DNA of 35,943 nt from assembly GCA_934184665.1 (NCBI GenBank), contig CAKPSX010000015.1:1-35943 (forward strand), read 5' to 3'. The notes beneath the pieces are model-generated. The model made no database searches. It had not been told where the DNA came from and saw only the letters and a program-made list of their open reading frames with translations. The translations under genes were made by a program, and so were the position numbers. This DNA comes from an uncultured Clostridia bacterium. GTDB taxonomy: Bacteria; Bacillota; Clostridia; TANB77; CAG-508. Of the stretch, positions 15,301 to 21,803 are shown piece after piece. Each line of letters starts with the position of its first letter. Position 1 is the stretch's first letter.

Positions 15301-15448
15301 CCATTATTGCATGTTGTAATATACTTATTACTGCATCACCTATTCCTAATAATAAATCAACAACAGGTTCTAATAGCTTACCACCGTACCATTGCCACAT
15401 TTCTTTTTGTATTAAAGCTAAATGCATCAGACATATTCGACATCCCAA
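12377..15448 (-). CDS. VirB6/TrbL-like T4SS channel protein (main frame)
   Basis: About 1010 real codons encode a large polytopic protein. Starting from WYGGKLLEPVVDLLLGIGDAV, it has two hydrophobic helices (about 59-113) and a large outside domain (about 130-390). The conserved central membrane block (about 398-460, 523-575, 590-630) includes GIRILISSVASEKAKYK and the LLYIVFLTIIAPLVAISYPLDK segment typical of Gram-positive VirB6/TrbL proteins. A Gly/Pro linker with three 13-residue repeats follows, then a charged cytoplasmic tail. It forms the inner-membrane channel of the T4SS. The annotated start (TTG at 15448) has no ribosome site. The true start is the signal-peptide frame at 15524, and one base too many in the A5 run at 15414-15418 breaks the frame. 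The repaired length is 1048 residues. Confidence 0.85.
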   Translation of the reverse strand: MGCRICLMHLALIQKEMWQWYGGKLLEPVVDLLLGIGDAVISILQHAIMGTESAVTIDTSLNILFLVAALVLATVTVGLAVIYIGPILAQIAILQFAAGAAGVVQLVILGATFSLSYTALEGKFLPDITLIPTYSISPEEIFEGNVLLFDVNIFNPKAVKVAAYEGTLQKNQQEQARDDALGAGKAVPNTAVIYWCPKDNKDQPFKGTINIDDTLLDDGQEIKYTKEDGTQGAYKKGDGGKVTKVKSFEWNGVTYEVCTDGIATIGGGFFRAKNSTASTSDVENYLEKGSTGNVPSALAASKSNSNSADGSSYVTSATEYMTIDEWKNVTEPQYDENGKVKNQTELDKYNNYKVRYYYYLKDPSLPDTEANSKNRIITSANNSALEIKDTVGKWYYTLRNLAVISLMIILIYVGIRILISSVASEKAKYKQMLIDWFVAMCLVFVMQYIMIFANNFTEKIVDLLANVSAQNLHTVIVNDPKTELVNGVKEAGLDSYVSSNGSLNVTTNLMGKARMLAQEQSGTPLYIGYAICFLVLVFYTWFFCLIYAKRLLYIVFLTIIAPLVAISYPLDKMGDGKSQAFDLWLKEYIFNLLIQPFHLLLYTVLISSAFDLAGNNIIYCMIAIGFMTPAEKFLRKMFGFDKTTTAGFLSGAAGAAVAMSAVQSIGKIKNSSKASSNKVKFADNGGNGKKAPLGSIDKLLGTYGNETPGNAGRNGGEGGPTPSPIGNGGGGGSTPSPIGNGGGDEPTLPPMGNGNEGGEPLTSPPIRESGVNPSTLSPSGTNGLSSPLVIGGAKPRTLKPPKVPKLIAKKGLEAAGKGIPALKTFGRIGATVAGAGLGLSAGIMSGDPGNALKYTSAGLYAGQAFGKAGTDRLEGAVTDGIDRVQNQMDANLKKQLGPDAYKKEKLMRDKEKFLSDPAARRKFADEFNLKKKDDIDRKMMEAAEYTEYINDENLIIKAMKFDKENKFNLSTKDKIVATRLSQTTTTQEKYDTIMKKLSDRAGKEKAANIGNMIKGLNKDSDLI
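13187..13302 (-). repeat. Three 39-bp in-frame repeats in the VirB6-like gene
   Basis: The repeats encode units with core PxPIGNGG / LPPMGNGN in a flexible Gly/Pro linker. Two neighbouring 35-bp blocks (13224-13258 and 13263-13297) differ at only two bases, so the copy number may vary by slippage. Confidence 0.75.
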
Positions 15449-15524
15449 AGTTTAAAACAATAAACAATAAGCCTAGCGAAACTATTAACTTAAACCAAAA
15501 TGTTTTTTTCGTAAAAAACTTCAT
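15378..15524 (-). CDS. Signal-peptide fragment of the VirB6-like gene
   Basis: ATG at 15522-15524 follows AAGGAG by 7 nt and begins 11 nt after the VirB4 stop. The 48 codons give a basic start, a hydrophobic signal helix (about residues 9-25) and a short mature stretch before running into a stop. Skipping one A in the run at 15414-15418 continues into the main VirB6 frame at KEMWQWYGGK. Related VirB6/TrbL proteins carry such an N-terminal segment, so the two pieces belong together. Confidence 0.8.
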   Translation of the reverse strand: MKFFTKKTFWFKLIVSLGLLFIVLNFGMSNMSDAFSFNTKRNVAMVRW

Positions 15525-15535
15525 TTTCTTACTCC

Positions 15536-17491
15536 TTAATATTCATTTCTTGTCCTAGCCTCTATTAGCTTATTCAAGTTTGTTTCAACAAACTCAAACT
15601 CTTTTTGTGTAGGTGTGATTTTTAAAATAGCTGTTTCTTGTCCTACTTTAAATAATCCCTCACCTATTCCACAAGTTACTAAGAAGCCGGCTTCTCCTTC
15701 GCTTAATTTAAATACTTCTTTTAAATATTGTATTTCTGATTTATCTTGTGCTAAAAATAATTTAGTATCTGAAGATGTTAGGACTGCTTGAGCCTCTGGT
15801 TTCTCATAGAAATCTTGAAATCTTTGAGAAACTACAGCTAAAGATACATTTCTTTTTCTGGCACGTCTTGCCATTGTGTTTAAGAAATCTACAGCTTCTG
15901 GGTATGGTAATAACATCCATGCCTCATCAACTATTACTCTTTTCTTTCTAGCTCTTCTTTTATCTTCACTGTTTTTCTTAACAAACTTCTCCCATATCCA
16001 TGTTAAAAGTATTTGTTGGGCAAGTGGTCTTGCAAACTTTTCTTCTAGTTGTGAAATATCAAGATTTATAAATGGTGCTCCTTCTAGCAATTCGAATGTT
16101 GATTGTCCATCAAAATAAGCCATTTGACCATTATATTCTCTGATATATTGTTTCATAACTTTTAACAAATAACTGTAATGAAATCTGTAATCTGCATTTT
16201 GATTATCTCTAGCTTTTTGTTGTATTCTTTTATACCAAGAGCCTATTGTAGGCATCTCTTTCTTTTCTCTATATAGTTTATTATCAGAATTGAATTTACT
16301 ACTAGCTTCATATAAACTATTAGGGTCATTTGTTATTCCTCTACCAGCATACTCTTCTGCAACTGCCTCTGCAATGATTTGTTTTGTTAACTCATTAACA
16401 TCCTTACTTCTTGTACTACCTTTTGCCATTGTAACTAGTGATTGCGTAACATCTTCAACCTTATTTTCTATATTTAAAACTGGTCTTTCTCTTCCTGTTA
16501 TTTCATCTTTTGCAACTTCTGTTTCTATATCAAATAAATTGATAACTGTTTTTGATGTTGGGCTAAGCACAACATTTATTCCACCAAGTGATTCTGCAAC
16601 AACTGTGTATTCACCTTCGGCGTCCAGTGCTAAACTTTCAATTCCCATTAATAGAGAAGATCTACTTATCAGTGTTTTCATTGTTACTGATTTACCAGCA
16701 CCAGATTTAGCAAATATAACCATGTTATAATTTGTTAGTGAACTATGGAAATTATCAAACAATATTGGTGTTCCTGTTTGTTTATTAAATCCTAGCGGAA
16801 TTCCTGTTGAATGGCTTACCTCTGATGTTGTAAACGGAAACACTGTTGACATTGAACGTCTATCAAATGTGTGCTCTTTTTTTATTTTGTTTTCCATCAA
16901 TGGTAAGTTGGATTTAAATGCTTCTTCTTGCATTGCCCATGCTGTTTTTATTCCTACAAGTGATTTTGACATTTCTGTTGATAATAATTTTGTTAATCTG
17001 TCTAAATCCTCTAAGTTATATGTAAATACTGTTGCAATTATTGATGCTTCATATAGTTTGTTAAAACCTGCTGCAATCTCATCTCTTAATTGCTCAGCCT
17101 CAAGTCTTTTTTGTGCTAAGTTGCTCTCTCTGTTTATATTTCCTTTGTCTGCTGCAACTATTCTCTCTGTTTCAAGTTCATTTATAACTCTATTTAATTC
17201 ATTTTGTGATTTTGCTTCTTGTATCGGATTTATATATATTGATGTATTAATATCTCCGAAAAAGTATAAATCCCTAAATAATTCTGGAAATGTACACATT
17301 CTTGGCAAAGTTGATACGAAGAAGCTTCTTGCATATTTCTTTACATTTGAGATTATCTCTAAATGATCTATATTGCTTGCATCTATTCCTGATGGTGCAA
17401 TTAATTCTTTTATGCTTTGTTTTTTAAATAAGCTGGTTTCATTGTTGTACTGTTGTAGATTTTTTCTTTCTTCCTCTAGTTTTTTTGCCAT
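15536..17491 (-). CDS. VirB4/TraC-like T4SS ATPase
   Basis: A 651-residue cytoplasmic motor that energises pilus assembly and transfer. Walker A is AKSGAGKS (about 261-268) and Walker B is VIVDEAW (about 519-525). The expected TraC/VirB4 features are also seen: YNMVIFAKSGAG, SRRARKRNVSLAVVSQ-like sensor region (MARRARKRNVSLAVVSQ) and a late SEGEAGFLVTCGIGEGLF. The region before the ATPase is shorter than in full-length VirB4 proteins because most of the N-terminal domain is encoded by the preceding gene. The start chosen is ATG at 17491, with GGAGG 8 nt upstream; a longer frame to 17533 has no ribosome site. It overlaps the upstream gene by 53 nt, implying coupled translation. Confidence 0.92.
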   Translation of the reverse strand: MAKKLEEERKNLQQYNNETSLFKKQSIKELIAPSGIDASNIDHLEIISNVKKYARSFFVSTLPRMCTFPELFRDLYFFGDINTSIYINPIQEAKSQNELNRVINELETERIVAADKGNINRESNLAQKRLEAEQLRDEIAAGFNKLYEASIIATVFTYNLEDLDRLTKLLSTEMSKSLVGIKTAWAMQEEAFKSNLPLMENKIKKEHTFDRRSMSTVFPFTTSEVSHSTGIPLGFNKQTGTPILFDNFHSSLTNYNMVIFAKSGAGKSVTMKTLISRSSLLMGIESLALDAEGEYTVVAESLGGINVVLSPTSKTVINLFDIETEVAKDEITGRERPVLNIENKVEDVTQSLVTMAKGSTRSKDVNELTKQIIAEAVAEEYAGRGITNDPNSLYEASSKFNSDNKLYREKKEMPTIGSWYKRIQQKARDNQNADYRFHYSYLLKVMKQYIREYNGQMAYFDGQSTFELLEGAPFINLDISQLEEKFARPLAQQILLTWIWEKFVKKNSEDKRRARKKRVIVDEAWMLLPYPEAVDFLNTMARRARKRNVSLAVVSQRFQDFYEKPEAQAVLTSSDTKLFLAQDKSEIQYLKEVFKLSEGEAGFLVTCGIGEGLFKVGQETAILKITPTQKEFEFVETNLNKLIEARTRNEY

Positions 17492-18659
17492 CTGTTTTTC
17501 CTCCTTCTTTCGTTTCTTTCTCGATGTTCTCAATAGCTAAATCCTTAACATCTTCACCAATATATGGTTCATTTTCTTCAAGTATTAATTTAGCCATTTC
17601 ATCAATTATGCTATCAATGTTTTCTTCTTTTTCTGCAACCTGTTGTTGAATCTGTGTTCTAGCTTCATTAACTTTTTGTACAGCCTTATCCATAGCTCTT
17701 TGTTCAATCAATTTGTCTAATTCTTTCATCTTTTTCTCATATACATCTGGTGCTGTAGAATATAATTCATTAAATCCTGCTTTTAAAGCTTTGTCTAATC
17801 CAAATGTTTCTGCCTCATCTCTGTTATATGCCATATATAATAATTCAACCAATTCATTTGTTCTAAGTATTTTACCTCTAACACCACAAGGTGATATTGA
17901 AGATATTATTGATTGACATCTTGTATATAACTCAGAAAATGCTATATTTTTTATTTCTTCTTTGTCTAATTTATCATTTCCTGCTTCTGCAGCATAATAT
18001 GATACTACTATATAATATGTTTTATTTAATATGTTTCTGTTTAAACTCATTCTTTCAGTATCTTGTATTACTGAGTTTCCATATTCTTTTAAGTTTGCTT
18101 GTCTTGTTAATTCAAAATATGCTTTTTGAAGTTGTTCATCTGTATAATCACCTGAATCTAACATTTGATTATATCTTATTTCTAAATTATTATATTTATC
18201 TTCAACTTCTTTTAATTTTTCTTTATATCCTCGCAAACTACTTTCTAGATTTACTGCTCTTGTTTGTATATACATTTGAATTGGATATCTTAATGTATTT
18301 AGGAATTGTACAAAACTTTCTTCTACGCTATTTTTTTCCATTTCAGACATAAGGTCATAATTTACACCTTGACAGCCTATTACCATTAAATATCTGTTTT
18401 CATTTCTTTGAACAATCATATTGTCTTCTATATTATCAAACTCCATGAAATTAAATATTGATTGTCTATTTTGTGCATTTACAGGATTTTTTACTTCTGG
18501 TATATTATTATTTTTTTGATTCATATTTCTTGGATCAGATTTTTTTTCTTTATGACGGACATAAATTAAAAAACATACTAATCCTATTATTGCAATTATT
18601 ACAGGAATTAAAATATACATTAATGTCTGTATTAACTGTGTTTTTGTTTGACTATCCAT
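17439..18659 (-). CDS. Membrane-anchored VirB4/TraC N-terminal-domain protein
   Basis: A 406-residue protein with a single N-terminal membrane helix (about 9-31). A domain follows that resembles the N-terminal, non-ATPase part of TraC/VirB4 proteins: MIVQRNENRYLMVIGCQGVN, then EKNSVEESFVQFLNTLRYPIQMYIQTR. A long coiled-coil helix (about 145-190) and a final charged helical region ending in a lysine-rich tail complete it. Having this part as a separate, membrane-tethered protein next to a shorter VirB4 motor suggests that the two work as one split unit, with the anchor tying the motor to the membrane complex. It overlaps the PrgI gene by 8 nt at its start (ATGGATAG) and VirB4 at its end. Confidence 0.75.
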   Translation of the reverse strand: MDSQTKTQLIQTLMYILIPVIIAIIGLVCFLIYVRHKEKKSDPRNMNQKNNNIPEVKNPVNAQNRQSIFNFMEFDNIEDNMIVQRNENRYLMVIGCQGVNYDLMSEMEKNSVEESFVQFLNTLRYPIQMYIQTRAVNLESSLRGYKEKLKEVEDKYNNLEIRYNQMLDSGDYTDEQLQKAYFELTRQANLKEYGNSVIQDTERMSLNRNILNKTYYIVVSYYAAEAGNDKLDKEEIKNIAFSELYTRCQSIISSISPCGVRGKILRTNELVELLYMAYNRDEAETFGLDKALKAGFNELYSTAPDVYEKKMKELDKLIEQRAMDKAVQKVNEARTQIQQQVAEKEENIDSIIDEMAKLILEENEPYIGEDVKDLAIENIEKETKEGGKTDGKKTRGRKKKSTTVQQ

Positions 18660-18999
18660 TTAAATCTTCCTCCTTTGTATATACATATATTCTCTTTTTG
18701 TTTCTTTTAAAATTTATATATCTTTTTATTATATCATCAACATTTTCTCCACCAGTTTTTCTTGTAAGTTCAAAACTATCTGTATCCGGTATTTTAAACA
18801 TTCCAATAGCATAACCTATTACTGCAAATATTAGTGTTATTACCATACCAACCATTTTTAATCCTATCAGACCAAAAATCAAGTAAAATATTAACCCTAT
18901 TCCTCCTCCTATTGCAGTTGATATCAAAGATTTTGTTGAAAATATAAATAGTATCCTTCCTTCTCCTTTGACATTTCTTGGTACATTATATGTTCCCAT
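18652..18999 (-). CDS. PrgI-family T4SS membrane protein (VirB3-like)
   Basis: 115 residues. It opens with YNVPRNVKGEGRILFIFS, the hallmark of PrgI-family proteins of Gram-positive T4SSs, which take the VirB3 position between pilin and VirB4 genes. Two membrane helices (about residues 25-70) are followed by a charged tail with the KRYINFKR motif. The start is ATG at 18999, with GGAGG 5-6 nt upstream; ten extra codons to 19029 lack a ribosome site. It is the first gene after the 19-bp hairpin. Confidence 0.9.
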   Translation of the reverse strand: MGTYNVPRNVKGEGRILFIFSTKSLISTAIGGGIGLIFYLIFGLIGLKMVGMVITLIFAVIGYAIGMFKIPDTDSFELTRKTGGENVDDIIKRYINFKRNKKRIYVYTKEEDLNG

Positions 19000-19047
19000 A
19001 TTTTTCCTCCTTAGTTCATTATAATACAATCATTCTATTATATTATA

Positions 19048-19091
19048 GCAAAAAAAATCGATAAATGGAAGTATTTATCGATTTTTTTTGC
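19048..19091. terminator. Perfect 19-bp hairpin between pilin genes and PrgI
   Basis: Arms GCAAAAAAAATCGATAAAT (19048-19066) and its exact complement (19073-19091) have a 6-nt loop. Each arm holds an eight-base A or T run, so it can terminate in both directions. It lies 14 nt past the last pilin gene and probably lets only part of the transcripts continue into PrgI-VirB4-VirB6, giving more pilin than channel. Confidence 0.85.
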
Positions 19092-19104
19092 TTATTTTTA
19101 ATTA

Positions 19105-19488
19105 TTATTGTTTTCCTAAACTTTGTACCATTGCAAATATACCTTTTGCTAATGTTGGAGCAGCCATAATTACTATCGCACCAACAATAAATGGAATCAT
19201 TGTCTTTTTATATTCTGCTTTTTCTTCTAAGCTTCCCATCATATATTTAAGACCTAATACAACTAATATTATCGCACCTGCTATAACACCAACTACTTGT
19301 AATATACTTAGTATTTTACCACCTAATGTTGATAATGTTGTTGTTTGTCCATTATCTGGTGTTTGTTTTCCAACATTATCTATTATTGAACCTGTATCCA
19401 CTACTGCAAATACTGCTGTTGAAAGCATTGTTAGTGCAATTAATACTGTAGCAATAAATGTTAATATTTTCATTGTTTTAGTTGACAT
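19105..19488 (-). CDS. VirB2-like pilin, third copy
   Basis: 127 residues: signal peptide (probable cleavage after VFA, about residue 28), a short polar segment, and then two membrane helices (about 57-80 and 96-118) separated by the turn GLKYMMGSLEEKAEYKK. This is the TrbC/VirB2 pilin layout. A good GGAGG lies before the ATG. It is the last pilin gene before the hairpin and shares the turn motif with the two other pilins and with the VirB6-like protein. Confidence 0.88.
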   Translation of the reverse strand: MSTKTMKILTFIATVLIALTMLSTAVFAVVDTGSIIDNVGKQTPDNGQTTTLSTLGGKILSILQVVGVIAGAIILVVLGLKYMMGSLEEKAEYKKTMIPFIVGAIVIMAAPTLAKGIFAMVQSLGKQ

Positions 19489-19559
19489 ATTTATTCCTCC
19501 TTTTTATTTTTGATTTGTTTATTACAAAATCTGGTTTTCCAGAATTTAAATAACTATTA

Positions 19560-19970
19560 TTATTTTGACATACTATTTAACAAACTAACTGTTGTTCTCC
19601 ATATGCCAAAAGCTCCAAATATTACAATACATCCTATTACATAGGCAATAAGCATTTGTTTTATTTTAGCTTGTTCTTCTAAGCTTCCCATCATAAACTT
19701 TATACCTAATACTGCACCAACAAGTACTGTAATAACTACTCCTATCATAAAAATCATATTATAAAATTGATTGACATCTTGTTTTATTTCATCTTCATTG
19801 AGTGTTTTTTCGTTTTGTTTATTTGCTGCTGCTTCACTTTCGTCTATAAATTCATTTCCCTTTTTTATGACATCACTCCAAAAACCTGCTTGGCTTTGTG
19901 TGATAAGTACTGGTTGTAATAGAAATAACATTATTGCTATCTTTATTATTATTTGAGAAGGTTTTTTCAT
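19560..19970 (-). CDS. VirB2-like pilin, second copy (divergent)
   Basis: 136 residues with a signal peptide ending in SQA (about residue 28). A charged helical segment (about 29-68) is longer and more acidic than in the other copies. Two membrane helices follow with the turn GIKFMMGSLEEQAKIKQ between them. It is the most divergent of the three: KAxYK is replaced by QAKIK, so it may be a minor pilin or tip subunit (inference). Its start lies 18 nt from the stop of the preceding pilin gene. Confidence 0.82.
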   Translation of the reverse strand: MKKPSQIIIKIAIMLFLLQPVLITQSQAGFWSDVIKKGNEFIDESEAAANKQNEKTLNEDEIKQDVNQFYNMIFMIGVVITVLVGAVLGIKFMMGSLEEQAKIKQMLIAYVIGCIVIFGAFGIWRTTVSLLNSMSK

Positions 19971-19988
19971 TTCTATCCCACCTTTTAT

Positions 19989-20369
19989 TTAATCTAATAC
20001 ATATTTTACTATCGAATATATTACATTTGGTAATGTTGTTGCCATTGCTAACATAAATATTCCTATTAAATATGGTATAAAATCTTTTTTATATGTTGCT
20101 TTTTCTTCAACACTTCCTAACATGAATTTTATACCTAATCCAGCTAATACCACAACAGATATAATTGCACCTACTACATTTATTACCGCTAATACTTTAC
20201 CAGCTTTGGCTGTAAAATCTTTATCATCTTCTATTGTAGGCTTCCATGCATCTGGATTGTCAAATGGAGTTGCTGTTGCTGCTTCGCAAACACCTATATG
20301 TAATGCACCCAGTATCATGAATGTTGCAATAAATAAATATACAATTTTAACTATTTTATTTTTTACCAT
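19989..20369 (-). CDS. VirB2-like pilin, first copy
   Basis: 126 residues with a signal peptide (hydrophobic about 8-26, cleavage near CEAATA), a short mature segment with DNPDAWKP, and two membrane helices split by GIKFMLGSVEEKATYKK. It is the first gene after the promoter at 20411-20439; AGGTGATAAA precedes the ATG. VirB2-type pilins sit in the membrane before assembly into the pilus or translocation tube. Confidence 0.87.
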   Translation of the reverse strand: MVKNKIVKIVYLFIATFMILGALHIGVCEAATATPFDNPDAWKPTIEDDKDFTAKAGKVLAVINVVGAIISVVVLAGLGIKFMLGSVEEKATYKKDFIPYLIGIFMLAMATTLPNVIYSIVKYVLD

Positions 20370-20410
20370 TTTATCACCTACTTTTGTTTTTTGCGTATTA
20401 ACCTATACTA

Positions 20411-20439
20411 ATTATATACTATTTGCCGACTTCTTGCAA
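20411..20439 (-). promoter_or_regulatory. Promoter of the T4SS pilin operon
   Basis: On the minus strand TTGCAA (20434-20439) is followed by 17 nt and a perfect TATAAT (20411-20416), about 42 nt before the first pilin gene. It would also read through the hairpin at 19048 into the rest of the locus. Bases 20440-20555 show no further feature. Confidence 0.8.
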
Positions 20440-20555
20440 GTTTTTTTGAAAAATTTACGCATTTATAGTTACTTTTTGCCAAAAAATGTTGAATTTTAAC
20501 ATTTTGCACAACTTATAGCTAACTACAAAAATATTAATCTATTTGCTTTTGAATC

Positions 20556-20587
20556 AAAAAAGAACTAAACCTTTATTAGTTTAGCTC
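20556..20587 (-). terminator. Terminator of the tRNA-Ser transcript
   Basis: On the minus strand a 9-bp stem (20562-20570 with 20579-20587, one G-U pair) is followed by T6. It isolates the tRNA unit from the T4SS operon promoter. Confidence 0.8.
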
Positions 20588-20606
20588 TCTTCTATCCATT
20601 TTTATA

Positions 20607-20696
20607 TGGCGGAGATGAGAGGGTTCGAACCTCCGCGCCCATTTCTGGACCTAACTGTTTAGCAAACAGTCCCCTTCACCACTTGGGTACATCTCC
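20607..20696 (-). tRNA. tRNA-Ser (anticodon GCU)
   Basis: The 7-bp acceptor stem GGAGATG/CATCTCC, a discriminator G and an encoded CCA end, a T arm with GGTTCGAACC, the anticodon loop TTGCTAA on a CTGT/ACAG stem, and a long variable arm mark a class II serine tRNA reading AGC/AGU. It lies directly beside the T4SS locus. Confidence 0.96.
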
Positions 20697-20707
20697 ATTA
20701 TTCTAAT

Positions 20708-20741
20708 AAAAGTTAGATATTTATTTTTATATCTAACTTTA
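20708..20741. terminator. Hairpin between the two tRNA-Ser genes
   Basis: Perfect arms AGTTAGATAT (20711-20720) and ATATCTAACT (20729-20738), extended by A-T pairs, with an 8-nt loop. It could terminate or serve as a processing signal between the tRNAs. Confidence 0.55.
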
Positions 20742-20744
20742 TTT

Positions 20745-20836
<92 letters not shown>

Positions 20837-20855
20837 ATTTCTTGCGACAGTAATA

Positions 20856-20884
20856 ATATTAGCATACTTTACTATCGCTGTCAA
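20856..20884 (-). promoter_or_regulatory. Promoter of the tRNA-Ser pair
   Basis: On the minus strand a consensus TTGACA (20879-20884), 17 nt, and TAATAT (20856-20861) preceded by TGC, an extended -10. It lies just downstream of parB and 20 nt before the tRNA. Confidence 0.8.
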
Positions 20885-20924
20885 TACTTTTTTTGCATTT
20901 TCCTGAGAAAATTTTAGCAAAAAC

Positions 20925-21788
20925 TTAACATTCTTTTATTAGATTTAACATTCTTTCCAAATCTTCATTATTATTATATTCGATAATTATTTTTCCTTTT
21001 CTTTTTCCTTGGTCAAGTTTTACCTTTGTTCCGAAGAAACCTTGAAATCTGTCTTCAATATCATCATATAAATATTTATATTTTGGATCTAATCTTTTTT
21101 CTTTTTTTGTTGTTCTGTTTTTGCTTTCTGCTTGTCTTACAGATTCTCCTCTTTCTATCATTCTAATTGCAACTTCATATTGTCTTTTTTGATCAGTAAT
21201 CCCTGCAAGTGCTTTGCAGTGTCCTTCTGAAAGTTTACCCTGTTTTACAAGTTCTAATACATCTGGCGCTAAATATAATATTCTTACTGTATTTGATACA
21301 CTACTTCTACTTCTTCCTATTCTTTTAGAAACTTGTTCTTGTGTCATTCCATATTTGTCCATCAAGTTTTTTATTCCAATTGCTTTTTCATACGGATTTA
21401 AATCTTCTCTTTGTATGTTTTCTATTAACGCTATTTCCCTATTAGTTTGTTCATCATTTTCTCTGATAATTGCAGGAATCTCTTCAAGCCCAGCGATTTT
21501 AGCTGCTCTCCATCTTCTTTCACCTGCTATTATGCTGAAATATCCATCTTCTTCTGATACAACAATTGGTTGTATTATACCATATGTTTTTATTGAATCT
21601 GCTAATTCCTCTAGGGATTCTTGATTGAATACTTTTCTTGGTTGTTCTCTATTTGGTTCAACTTCTGTTATTTTTAATGTTCTTAAATTGCCTTTTTCCT
21701 CTATTTCAACTTCTTTTTCTTCTTCTATTATAGGGCTTGCTCCAAATAATGCATCTAGCCCCTTTCCTAATCCTGTCATTTTTGCCAT
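20925..21788 (-). CDS. parB: Chromosome-partitioning protein ParB/Spo0J
   Basis: A 287-residue CTP-dependent DNA clamp that loads at parS sites and recruits SMC near the origin. A conserved N-terminus with GLGKGLDALFG and a linker lead to the ParB domain, with ERRWRA at about 90-95 (CTP pocket, GERR) and ENIQREDLNP. The helix-turn-helix is around MTQEQVSKRIGRSRSSVSN, and a C-terminal dimerisation part follows. AGGGGAG precedes the ATG. It forms an operon with parA (15-nt gap). No consensus parS site was found by eye in the window. Confidence 0.96.
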   Translation of the reverse strand: MAKMTGLGKGLDALFGASPIIEEEKEVEIEEKGNLRTLKITEVEPNREQPRKVFNQESLEELADSIKTYGIIQPIVVSEEDGYFSIIAGERRWRAAKIAGLEEIPAIIRENDEQTNREIALIENIQREDLNPYEKAIGIKNLMDKYGMTQEQVSKRIGRSRSSVSNTVRILYLAPDVLELVKQGKLSEGHCKALAGITDQKRQYEVAIRMIERGESVRQAESKNRTTKKEKRLDPKYKYLYDDIEDRFQGFFGTKVKLDQGKRKGKIIIEYNNNEDLERMLNLIKEC

Positions 21789-21803
21789 AGTAATCTCCCC
21801 TTT

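Noticed and set aside
12396..19513. Several plus-strand open frames opposite the T4SS genes
   Set aside because: They are mirror frames of the minus-strand genes, lack ribosome sites and show the hydrophobic, low-complexity composition of complementary AT-rich coding sequence.
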